Assembly (NCBI GenBank): GCA_945949525.1
Contig: CAMFES010000001.1
Coordinates: 35,323 to 99,322, forward strand
Direction: 5' to 3'
From: an uncultured Veillonellaceae bacterium
GTDB taxonomy: Bacteria > Bacillota > Negativicutes > Selenomonadales > Selenomonadaceae
Length of the DNA: 64,000 nucleotides
Shown: positions 30,234 to 38,791 of the stretch, one piece after another
Numbering within the stretch: the stretch's first letter is position 1
Layout of the letters: each line of letters starts with the position of its first letter
Position numbers and translations under genes: made by a program
Notes under the pieces: generated by a model
What the model was told of the DNA's origin: nothing
What the model saw: the letters and a program-made list of their open reading frames with translations, nothing else
The model's database searches: none

Positions 30234-32361
30234 TGGTTCGGGCGGATTCCCACTGGGGGCAAAGCTTGCTGGTATTGAACCGAAGTGGGCATCCGAAATT
30301 GAGCCTTTTCCGCTTCTGGTAACCAGCAGGCGGTTTCCGGATATGAAGCATCTGGGAAATATACAGAATATCAATGGAGCAGAGATTGAACCAGTTGATG
30401 TGATAACAGGCGGTTCACCCTGCCAGGACCTTTCACTGGCCGGCAAGAGAGCTGGTCTTATTGAAGGCTCAAGGTCAAATCTGTTCTTTGAGTATATGCG
30501 TATCGTAAGAGAAATGAGGGAAGCAACTGATGGAAGATACCCGAGATTCATCGTCTGGGAAAATGTCTTCGGAGCGTTCTCCAGCAACAAGGGAGAGGAC
30601 TTCAAGGCAGTCCTTGACGCAATCATTAAAATCAAAAATCCAGAGGCTGCCGAGGTGCCTATGCCTAAGGATGGGAAGTGGCCCTATGCCGACATACTTA
30701 TGGGAGACGGATGGAGCATTGCGTACAGAACTCTTGACGCACAGTATTGGGGAGTCCCCCAGCGCCGCCGTAGAATCTACCTTGTCGCAGATTTTAGAGG
30801 TCGATGTGCAGGAAAAATATTATTTGAGTCAGAGAGCCTGTCAGGGAATACTCAGAAGGGCTGCTGCAAGAGGCAAGGAACTGCCGATGGTTCTGAAGAA
30901 AGCCCTGGAGCGGCAGGCTGTGGCACATTCGATTTAAGGTTTACTTCAGACGGGACAAAAAATGCCCGCGGACATTGCTACGGCACAGATATTTCAAGGG
31001 CACTTGATACAGGAGGTCAGAATCCTGACAGCAATCATGGCGGTGTTGTGTGCCTGAAGGCGCAGGGGATAGATGGCTACAACCATGAACTGACAGGGGA
31101 TAAGGCTGCTTCATTAGGGCAGAACTGCGGGATGTCGACCGGGAGGAACGGCGTGATGTGCTTGAATGACCAGGGCGGTCAGCGCATGGATGTGTCCGAA
31201 GATATGACTGGCACACTCAGAGCTCAGGCAAACCATCCGCCCCTGGTATTTGAAAATCATGGGCAGGACAACAGATTCAAAGGTCCAATCAATGTGGCGC
31301 AGACAGTCATGTCTACATACGGCACCGGAGGCAATAATCAGCCTTTTGTTGTTGAGACACCAAAGACATTGAAAATCCGCAGCGGATGTGAGGGCGGTGG
31401 CAAGGGAGCGCTGATTCAAGATGATAAATCCGCTACCCTTGGCTGCAGCAATGACCAGACTGTGTTTGTACCAAAAGCCTATGGTATCAGTTCCTTTGAC
31501 AGCAACGCCATGAAATCAGCTAACCCTAAAGCTGGTATCTATGAAGCGGATACCGCCCGGACACTGGATTTGAATGGCGGCAACCCTGGATGCAATCAGG
31601 GCGGTATTGCTGTAGTGGAGGGGAATGGAAGCAGGCCATCACACCTTGGGGATGGATTCCGTGAAGATGGTTCAATGTACACGCTCAATACCGTTGACCG
31701 CCATGCAGTGGCATATGGTCTTGACAGGGCATCATACAACCAGGGCAGAAATGCAAAGTTTGACTTCTCGGTTGAAAAAGAGCTTGAGCCGCCTATTCTG
31801 GCAAAAGGTCCAGGAGCGGTAGCGGTTGGCAGTTTTTACCCTCAGATGAAGGCTGAAAGTCAGTGCTACCGTGAAGATGGCAAGAGCAACACATTAGTGA
31901 ACGGGACTAATCCGGGGCATCAGAATGCTGTTACCTATGCCGTAACAGCAGGCTGCTTTACCCATGTTGAAAAGGAAAAATCTCCGACACTCGCCGCAAG
32001 GGATTATAAAGATCCGAATGTTGTAAATGACCGCCCAGAAGATAACGCTGAATACATCGTCCGCCGTCTGACACCGAAGGAGTGTGCAAGGCTGCAGGGA
32101 TTTCCTGACTGGTGGTGCGATGGTCTGGCTATAGAGAATCCAACCGATGAAGAGACAGCAAAGTGGATAGATATTTTTTCTGTCTACAATAAAGCTATGG
32201 GCAAGGAAGTAAAATCAAAGACTCCTAATCAGATCAGGAAATGGCTGAAGAACCCGTATAGCGATGCAGCTGAATATAAGCTGTGGGGAAATGGTGTGGC
32301 TTTGCCATGCGTACAGCTGGTCATGAACGGCATTACGTATTACGGCCGGAATTTACTTTAG
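30199..32361 (+). CDS. DNA (cytosine-5-)-methyltransferase with long repetitive target-recognition insert
   Basis: LGSLFDGSGGFPLGAKLAGI, GGSPCQDLSLAGKRAGL, WENVFGAF, QRRRRIYLVADF, ECARLQGFPDWW, WGNGVALP. Confidence 0.93.
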   Translation: MKRNMKLGSLFDGSGGFPLGAKLAGIEPKWASEIEPFPLLVTSRRFPDMKHLGNIQNINGAEIEPVDVITGGSPCQDLSLAGKRAGLIEGSRSNLFFEYMRIVREMREATDGRYPRFIVWENVFGAFSSNKGEDFKAVLDAIIKIKNPEAAEVPMPKDGKWPYADILMGDGWSIAYRTLDAQYWGVPQRRRRIYLVADFRGRCAGKILFESESLSGNTQKGCCKRQGTADGSEESPGAAGCGTFDLRFTSDGTKNARGHCYGTDISRALDTGGQNPDSNHGGVVCLKAQGIDGYNHELTGDKAASLGQNCGMSTGRNGVMCLNDQGGQRMDVSEDMTGTLRAQANHPPLVFENHGQDNRFKGPINVAQTVMSTYGTGGNNQPFVVETPKTLKIRSGCEGGGKGALIQDDKSATLGCSNDQTVFVPKAYGISSFDSNAMKSANPKAGIYEADTARTLDLNGGNPGCNQGGIAVVEGNGSRPSHLGDGFREDGSMYTLNTVDRHAVAYGLDRASYNQGRNAKFDFSVEKELEPPILAKGPGAVAVGSFYPQMKAESQCYREDGKSNTLVNGTNPGHQNAVTYAVTAGCFTHVEKEKSPTLAARDYKDPNVVNDRPEDNAEYIVRRLTPKECARLQGFPDWWCDGLAIENPTDEETAKWIDIFSVYNKAMGKEVKSKTPNQIRKWLKNPYSDAAEYKLWGNGVALPCVQLVMNGITYYGRNLL

Positions 32362-32423
32362 TATGGTGTGGTTGGAAACTGCAGAAGTTAAAGTATACTT
32401 TATATTTTCCCTGAAAAAGAAAA

Positions 32424-32456
32424 AAGGCCCCCGAAGGGGCCCGCCTTTATGGCTTT
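32424..32456. terminator. Terminator between convergent genes
   Basis: AAAGGCCCCCGAAGGGGCCCGCCTTT. Confidence 0.6.
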
Positions 32457-32459
32457 GGG

Positions 32460-32885
32460 TTAGTCAATGCTGAAAATGTAGGCTGGCTTTTGGTCATAGC
32501 CTTCGCTGAAAGTTTTCTTTGAGGTGTTTATCATTGTCATGCCCTTAAGGGTGCAGCCGTTTTGGATGAATACCCATGCAATCTCGTTGGCGCTGCTCCA
32601 GGTTGAGCTGTAGGTGAATTCCTTAATCTTGCAATCCCTGAAGTCTTTTATAAGAAGGTCTGCATCATTGCTCCAAAGTCCATCTCCGTTAAGGTCAATC
32701 AGGTTATTCTCCTTTTCGCGGCTGGCTTCGTAAAGCCAGAAGATGCGGCTGAAGGCCTGTCCCTGGGATTCAAGTTCTTTTTCAAACTTTTTGTAATCCG
32801 CCCGGATGGCGTTCTTCTGTTCCTCAGTGGTGGCTGCATCAAAGGCGTTATGTAGTTCCTTCAAGGTGTTGTAATGTTTTTCCAT
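32460..32885 (-). CDS. Accessory hypothetical protein in reverse orientation
   Basis: ORF with own promoter (32932-32961) and AGGAGG RBS. Confidence 0.6.
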   Translation of the reverse strand: MEKHYNTLKELHNAFDAATTEEQKNAIRADYKKFEKELESQGQAFSRIFWLYEASREKENNLIDLNGDGLWSNDADLLIKDFRDCKIKEFTYSSTWSSANEIAWVFIQNGCTLKGMTMINTSKKTFSEGYDQKPAYIFSID

Positions 32886-32931
32886 TTTTGTTTTCCTCCT
32901 CGTTTTGGGGTGTTCCCCTTTGGTTGTGTAT

Positions 32932-32961
32932 ATATATCACTCTAAACGCCATGAAAGTCAA
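32932..32961 (-). promoter_or_regulatory. TTTAGAG-type promoter (copy 1)
   Basis: TTGACT-N18-ATATAT with GTTTAGAGTG in spacer. Confidence 0.65.
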
Positions 32962-33006
32962 CGATTATGTAGAAAATAAATAAATTATATTTATCGAAAA
33001 TATAGC

Positions 33007-33036
33007 TTGCTATTTATGTGATTTAGAGCGAATATG
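33007..33036 (+). promoter_or_regulatory. TTTAGAG-type promoter (copy 2)
   Basis: TTGCTA-N18-AATATG with ATTTAGAGCG in spacer. Confidence 0.65.
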
Positions 33037-33077
33037 CACATACCGAAAGGAAAACAACATATCAGGAGGATGAAAAA

Positions 33078-33806
33078 ATGGAACTGAATTTTAATGTAAC
33101 AGGAGCAAGACGCAAGGAGCTGGTCGATGAGATTGCAGCCATTGATGGAAGCCCAAAGGAGTACCTTGGTGTTCCAAGTTGCGCCTACAGGGTGGGGGAT
33201 TTCCACATCAGCAAGGGAGGCACAGTTACAGCAGATGATAGGAAGCTGATGGATATTCTTGAGACCTTGAAGCTGGCAGGATTTGAGCCGGTTAATATGC
33301 CCACTGTTTCCGCCCAGGAGGCCGACAGTGCAGAGGCAAATGAAGAGCCAAAGGATGAGCCAAGCGCAGAGGAAGAAGCCCCACAGGGCGAAGCTACTGC
33401 CCTTACAATCGAGATGCCACTGGATGGCTTTGATGAGATCTCACTTGGGAATCTGAGTAACCTGATTAAGGCAAAGGGCAGCCTTATCAAAAAAGCCATT
33501 GGTGTTGATGACCTTCCTATCAAAATTGGCGAGCACACGATGAAATTCCCTTGGTTCACTGAAATGCCTGAGCCGGATGAGGTTAATGCCTTCAGCATGC
33601 TGATTTCCAAGCTTTGTGAGCATGCCAAAAATCAGAAGCGCATTAATTCCAAGGAAAAGGAAGTTGAAAATGAGAAGTACGCATTCAGATGCTTCCTTTT
33701 GAGACTCGGCTTTATTGGAACAGAATACAAGCTGCAGAGGAAAATCCTTCTGAAAAGACTGGAAGGGTCAAGCGCCTTCAAGGCAGGAAGGCCGTCAGCA
33801 GAATAA
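33078..33806 (+). CDS. Conserved accessory protein of unknown function sharing its C-terminal motif with the downstream amidoligase
   Basis: NEKYAFRCFLLRLGFIGTEYKLQRKILLKRLEGSSAF C-terminus. Confidence 0.7.
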   Translation: MELNFNVTGARRKELVDEIAAIDGSPKEYLGVPSCAYRVGDFHISKGGTVTADDRKLMDILETLKLAGFEPVNMPTVSAQEADSAEANEEPKDEPSAEEEAPQGEATALTIEMPLDGFDEISLGNLSNLIKAKGSLIKKAIGVDDLPIKIGEHTMKFPWFTEMPEPDEVNAFSMLISKLCEHAKNQKRINSKEKEVENEKYAFRCFLLRLGFIGTEYKLQRKILLKRLEGSSAFKAGRPSAE

Positions 33807-33863
33807 GGCTTCAAAAGGGTACCGCCCAGGACGGTGCCCTTTTTGTATACTTACAAAAAAGAC

Positions 33864-33893
33864 TTGCTATTATGTGGCTTTAGAGTGATATAT
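33864..33893 (+). promoter_or_regulatory. TTTAGAG-type promoter (copy 3)
   Basis: TTGCTA-N18-ATATAT with CTTTAGAGTG in spacer. Confidence 0.65.
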
Positions 33894-33930
33894 GTACATG
33901 CCAAAAGGCAATACATAAAAACGGGAGGAT

Positions 33931-34164
33931 ATGAAAATGAGATTTCCAAACAAGGAATTAATCGAAAGCCTGCGCAAGCAGTACCCAGAAGGGGCTAGGG
34001 TGGTACTCGACCACATGGATGATGTGCAGGCTCCGCCAATCGGTTCAAAGGGCACGGTGCGTGGAGTAGATGCTATCGGCAGCATCATGGTGGATTGGGA
34101 CGAGGGCGGAAGCCTGAGCGTGGTCTACGGAGAGGACCGCTGCCATGTTGTGAAGGAGGGCTGA
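33931..34164 (+). CDS. DUF4314-like protein
   Basis: LRKQYPEGARVVLDHMDDVQAPPIGSKGTVRGVDAIGSIMVDWDEGGSLSVVYGED. Confidence 0.8.
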   Translation: MKMRFPNKELIESLRKQYPEGARVVLDHMDDVQAPPIGSKGTVRGVDAIGSIMVDWDEGGSLSVVYGEDRCHVVKEG

Positions 34165-34166
34165 GC

Positions 34167-34340
34167 ATGACGGAAGAGATTAAAAATCAGATTTTAGCGG
34201 TTCGCCAGACCGGGGCAACCAACATGTTTGATATCATCCGGGTCATGGAAATAGCCAGAGAGCTGGATTTTGATGAGCTTGTTGACTACCTTCCTGACAA
34301 CAAAGCAGAGTATGTGAACTTCATCCTTTACGGCAAATAA
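34167..34340 (+). CDS. Small accessory protein (DUF5049-like)
   Basis: MTEEIKNQILAVRQTGATNMFDIIRVMEIARELDFDELVDYL. Confidence 0.55.
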   Translation: MTEEIKNQILAVRQTGATNMFDIIRVMEIARELDFDELVDYLPDNKAEYVNFILYGK

Positions 34341-34433
34341 GCTGGGCTGGGGCGGAGGGAAAATGTCTGAACCCCCAGTATTTTCAAGGCTTTATGTATC
34401 CTAAAATACATTGAAATACTTTCTGTAAATAAC

Positions 34434-34463
34434 TTGCTATTAGTACAGATGTACGGTAATATA
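34434..34463 (+). promoter_or_regulatory. Variant promoter of the same family before amidoligase
   Basis: TTGCTA-N18-AATATA; spacer carries GTACAGATGTAC instead of TTTAGAGTG. Confidence 0.55.
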
Positions 34464-34509
34464 CACACAACAAAAGACAAGCAAGGCAAAACAGAAAGGA
34501 TGACAAAAA

Positions 34510-35400
34510 ATGACAAACATGAGAGAACAGACCTTCGGAGTAGAGATTGAGATGACAGGGATTACGAGAAGCAGGGCAGCAAAGACCATCGCCGCCTACT
34601 TCGGAACCGAGGAAGAACACTACGGCGGCAGCTACGATGCCTACCAGGCAAAAGACCAGCAGGGAAGAACCTGGAAGGCCATGAGCGACTCAAGCATCAG
34701 AGCACAGAGGAAGGACGGCTCAAGCGCGACCAGCCTTTACAGAACCGAGGTGGTAACCCCAATCCTTAGATACAGCGACATCGAGGACCTGCAGGAAATC
34801 CTCAGAAAGCTCAGAAAAGCAGGAGCGGTTGTAAACGAAAGCACAGGAATTCACATCCACATCGGAGCAGAGAATTTCACCCCCGCCACCCTTTGCAACC
34901 TCCTCAAAAACATCAGAAGCAAGGAGGACATCCTTTACAGGGCCTTGAGAGTAGGGGCAGGCAGAGCAAGGTACTGCAGAAAGACCAATCAGAAGCTCAT
35001 TGAGATGATTGAAAGCCACCGCCCAGCAACAAGGCAGAAGCTTGCAGACCTCTGGTACGCAGAAGCTCCTTACGGAAGGAACGACCATTACAACAGCAGC
35101 AGATACCACGGACTTAACCTCCACGCCTACTTCACCAAGGGAACGGTTGAGTTCAGGCTTTTCAACAGCACCCTCCACGCAGGGGAACTTAAGGCCTACA
35201 TACAGTTCTGCATGGCGGTTACCGCAAAGGCGGTAAATACCAGGAAGGCAAGCTCAAAGCCAAGCAGCAGCGACAACGAAAAATACACCTTCAGATGCTG
35301 GCTTCTCCGCCTTGGCCTTAACGGAGACGAATTCAAGACCTGCAGGTTTCACCTTTTAAAGCACCTTGAAGGCAACAGCGCCTGGAGGCACCTTTCCTAG
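34510..35400 (+). CDS. Amidoligase-family enzyme
   Basis: TFGVEIEMTGITRSRAAKTIAAYFG, TEVVTPILRYSDIEDLQEILRKLRKAGAVVNESTGIHIHIG, GTVEFRLFNSTLHAGELKAYIQF. Confidence 0.9.
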   Translation: MTNMREQTFGVEIEMTGITRSRAAKTIAAYFGTEEEHYGGSYDAYQAKDQQGRTWKAMSDSSIRAQRKDGSSATSLYRTEVVTPILRYSDIEDLQEILRKLRKAGAVVNESTGIHIHIGAENFTPATLCNLLKNIRSKEDILYRALRVGAGRARYCRKTNQKLIEMIESHRPATRQKLADLWYAEAPYGRNDHYNSSRYHGLNLHAYFTKGTVEFRLFNSTLHAGELKAYIQFCMAVTAKAVNTRKASSKPSSSDNEKYTFRCWLLRLGLNGDEFKTCRFHLLKHLEGNSAWRHLS

Positions 35401-35481
35401 AGGGAATTAACCCACCGCCCCGCAAGGGGCCTTTAGGTGGTAGGAAACGAATTAATTTCTTCTAGGAAGGGAGTCTTCAGA

Positions 35482-35937
35482 ATGAAAAAAACAATTTACT
35501 TAGCCTATGGAAGCAACATGAGCCTCCAGCAGATGTACCACCGCTGCCCTGATGCTGAGCCGATTGGCAAGGGAATCCTCAAGGGATGGCGGCTGATGTT
35601 CAAGGGTTCGCAGAGCGGAAATTATGCCACCATCGAAAAGGAAGCGGGGTGTAAGGTTCCCGTGGTGGTGTGGGCCATCAGCCCGGCAGACGAAAAGAAT
35701 CTTGACCGCTACGAAGGCTGGCCATCCTTTTATGTAAAGGAAGATATCGAATTCGACTACATCGGAGACCGTCCAGGCAGACGGGCAAAGGGAGCCGGCA
35801 TGGCCTACATCATGCCACCTGAGAATTCGAAGCTGGGGCTTCCGACCAGGCAGTACTTTGATGGGATTTTGGAAGGCTACGAAAGATTCGGGCTGGATAC
35901 GAAAATCCTCTATGAAGCCCTTAAGTACAGCGAGTAA
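35482..35937 (+). CDS. Gamma-glutamylcyclotransferase-like (GGCT/AIG2) protein
   Basis: IYLAYGSNMSLQQMYHRCPDAEPIGKGILKGWRLMFKG, LDRYEGWPSFYVKEDI. Confidence 0.92.
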   Translation: MKKTIYLAYGSNMSLQQMYHRCPDAEPIGKGILKGWRLMFKGSQSGNYATIEKEAGCKVPVVVWAISPADEKNLDRYEGWPSFYVKEDIEFDYIGDRPGRRAKGAGMAYIMPPENSKLGLPTRQYFDGILEGYERFGLDTKILYEALKYSE

Positions 35938-36129
35938 AAGTTTCAGGAAAGGCTCTCTTCGGAGGGCCTTTTGGTCGTACTGAAATCTAGTGCCTTGGTA
36001 TCAAGTATTCTTTATATCAAAGTAATGAATTACAGAGCACAGTATCCACTGTGTGTTAGTCTTGAAAGTTTTATCATACTAAAGTGTCCGCTCCAACAAG
36101 GGGCGGTTTTTTGATGGGAGGAATCAGGT

Positions 36130-38733
36130 GTGGCAAAGTACAAGCCTACAAAATTTAAGCTGAAAACATCATATTATGATCAGGAGAAGGCTGACTTTGC
36201 TGTTGGTTTCATCGAGTGCCTGTGCCATACCAAGGGCAGATGGGCAGGAAAGCCCTTCAAGCTGCTACCATGGCAAGAACAGATAGTAAGGGATATATTC
36301 GGCACTGTAAAGGCTGATGGGACAAGGCAGTTCACTACAGCCTATATTGAAATACCAAAGAAGAATGGAAAGCAATTAGCGTTAGATACTCCAATTCCGA
36401 CAACAAAAGGTTGGTCAACCATGGGAGAACTCAAGGTCGGTGATATGGTTTTTGACGAAGAGGGGAATCCATGTCATGTAGTAGCAAAAAGTATGATTGA
36501 CGATACAGAGCAAGCATATAAATTAACATTTAGGGACGGCAGTTCGATAATTGCCGGTGAACGGCATCTTTGGGATTCGGAGTACATATATGGTAAAAAC
36601 AAATATGTACAATGGACTACCGGAGAAATTTTCAGAAGGACTATGGCGTACAGAAAACATTCTGACGATGGTCGTTCTATTATTAGAATACCAGTAACAA
36701 AGCCTTTAAAAAATGATTATACAGTATTGCCAGTGGATGCTTATTTATATGGATATTGGTTGGGCAATGGCGCAGCTAATAAGCCATGTATAACAGTAAG
36801 GGACAGTGATGTAAGTGAACTGCTTTCATATATTCCTTATGATGTACACAATAAGTATCCTCAAAAATGTGGTGGGAGTTACATAGTTTACTATTATGAA
36901 CTAAAGCCAATCCTGGTAAAATCATTCAGGGATAAGGTGATACGGCCTGAGTACCTCAGGGCATCTGAACAGCAGCGTTGGGAATTATTGCAGGGATTGA
37001 TGGATTCAGATGGTTGTATTGCAACTAGAAAAGCACAGAGTATTTATGTAAGTACAATTAAACAATTAGCAGAATCAGTAAGGGAACTTTTGTGGAGTCT
37101 TGGAATAAAAAATTCAATGACAACTGCCGCTTCAACAAGACATGGAAAGCCAACAGGAGAAACATTGTATCAGATAAGGTTTACCACCTTTGATGACCAA
37201 CCAACTTCAAAACTTAATAGAAAAATCTCCAGAAAGCGGGAGCGTGTAAAGCAAACACGCTCCTGTTTTCATTATCTGGAAGATATTGAGGCATTGGATT
37301 ACCCCGTACAAATGCAGTGTATTCAGGTGGATAGTCCAAGTCATTGCTATCTAGCAGGGCCAAGTATGGTGCCTACACATAACAGTGAACTTGCAGCTGC
37401 CGTTGCACTGTATCTTTTGTTTGCCGATGGTGAGGCGGCCCCGGAGGTTTACGGAGCTGCAGCTGACCGCCAGCAGGCAGCCATTGTGTTTGATGTGGCC
37501 AATCAGATGGTGAAGCTGACCCCGGCATTGGCGAAACGGTCAAAGAGCCTTGGAGCAAATAAACGGATTGTGTCCCATTTGAATAATGGCTTTTACCAGG
37601 TGCTTTCGGCAGAGGTTGGAACCAAGCATGGCCTGAATGTTTCAGGACTGGTACTGGATGAGGTACATACCCAGCCAAACAGAAAGCTCTATGATGTTCT
37701 TACCAAGGGTTCCGGTGATGCAAGAGAACAGCCTCTGTACTTTCTCATAACCACAGCCGGGAACGACACCAACTCCATTTGTTATGAGCTTCACCAAAAG
37801 GCATTGGATATCATTGAGGGGCGGAAGTTTGACCCCACATTTTATCCCGTTATCTATGGAGCACCTGATGATGCAGATTGGACAGACCCTGAGGTATGGA
37901 AAAAAGCTAATCCTTCCCTTGGTGAAACAATCACCATAGATAAAGTGGAGGCTGCATGTGAATCAGCCAAGCAGAACCCCGCAGAGGAGAACTCCTTCCG
38001 GCAGCTTCGCCTAAACCAGTGGGTAAAGCAGGCTGTCAGATGGATGCCGATGGATAAATGGGATGCCTGCGATTTTGTTGTAAATGAGGATGAACTGGCA
38101 GGCCGGGTATGCTATGGCGGTCTTGACCTTTCCAGTACCACAGATATTACAGCTTTTGTGCTGGTGTTCCCGCCTCTGGATGAAGAGGATAAATACCACA
38201 TCCTGCCATACTTCTGGATTCCAGAGGATAATGTCGACCTTCGGGTAAGGCGCGACCATGTTCCTTATGATCTCTGGGAGCGGCAGGGAACCTTGCTGAC
38301 CACAGAAGGGAATGTGGTTCATTACGGCTACATCGAGAAATTTATCGAAAGGCTCAATGAACGCTTCAATATCCGTGAAATTGCCTATGACCGTTGGGGA
38401 GCTGTACAGATGGTGCAGAATCTTGAAGGCATGGGATTTACGGTAGTTCCCTTTGGACAGGGCTTTAAGGATATGAACCCGCCTACCAAGGAGCTTATGA
38501 AGCTGACATTGGAGAAAAGAATAGCTCATGGGGGCCACCCGGTGCTTAGATGGATGATGGATAATATCTTCATAAAAACTGATCCGGCGGGGAATATAAA
38601 GCCGGACAAAGAAAAATCCACAGAGAAGATTGACGGTGTGGTAGCAACTATAATGGCTCTTGACCGTGCAATCCGCTGCGGATTGGATAATGGTGAAAGT
38701 GTGTACGATGAACGAGGTATATTGCTGATTTAA
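36130..38733 (+). CDS. Phage terminase large subunit interrupted by an intein
   Basis: PWQEQIVRDIFG...IEIPKKNGK|intein|SELAAAVALYLL...GLVLDEVHTQPN; GTG start. Confidence 0.95.
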   Translation: MAKYKPTKFKLKTSYYDQEKADFAVGFIECLCHTKGRWAGKPFKLLPWQEQIVRDIFGTVKADGTRQFTTAYIEIPKKNGKQLALDTPIPTTKGWSTMGELKVGDMVFDEEGNPCHVVAKSMIDDTEQAYKLTFRDGSSIIAGERHLWDSEYIYGKNKYVQWTTGEIFRRTMAYRKHSDDGRSIIRIPVTKPLKNDYTVLPVDAYLYGYWLGNGAANKPCITVRDSDVSELLSYIPYDVHNKYPQKCGGSYIVYYYELKPILVKSFRDKVIRPEYLRASEQQRWELLQGLMDSDGCIATRKAQSIYVSTIKQLAESVRELLWSLGIKNSMTTAASTRHGKPTGETLYQIRFTTFDDQPTSKLNRKISRKRERVKQTRSCFHYLEDIEALDYPVQMQCIQVDSPSHCYLAGPSMVPTHNSELAAAVALYLLFADGEAAPEVYGAAADRQQAAIVFDVANQMVKLTPALAKRSKSLGANKRIVSHLNNGFYQVLSAEVGTKHGLNVSGLVLDEVHTQPNRKLYDVLTKGSGDAREQPLYFLITTAGNDTNSICYELHQKALDIIEGRKFDPTFYPVIYGAPDDADWTDPEVWKKANPSLGETITIDKVEAACESAKQNPAEENSFRQLRLNQWVKQAVRWMPMDKWDACDFVVNEDELAGRVCYGGLDLSSTTDITAFVLVFPPLDEEDKYHILPYFWIPEDNVDLRVRRDHVPYDLWERQGTLLTTEGNVVHYGYIEKFIERLNERFNIREIAYDRWGAVQMVQNLEGMGFTVVPFGQGFKDMNPPTKELMKLTLEKRIAHGGHPVLRWMMDNIFIKTDPAGNIKPDKEKSTEKIDGVVATIMALDRAIRCGLDNGESVYDERGILLI
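36373..37383 (+). other. Intein (337 aa) with LAGLIDADG homing endonuclease; class 3-like
   Basis: QLALDTPIPTTKGWSTMGELKVGDMVFDE (Q1), GERHLW (W at B:12), LYGYWLGNGAANKP and LLQGLMDSDGCI (LAGLIDADG), MQCIQVDSPSHCYLAGPSMVPTHN|S (C at F:4). Confidence 0.93.
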
Positions 38734-38791
38734 TAGCAAACATTTCATGATAGTGATATAATTAAAAAAAACTTGATTTGAGGTACAGAAT

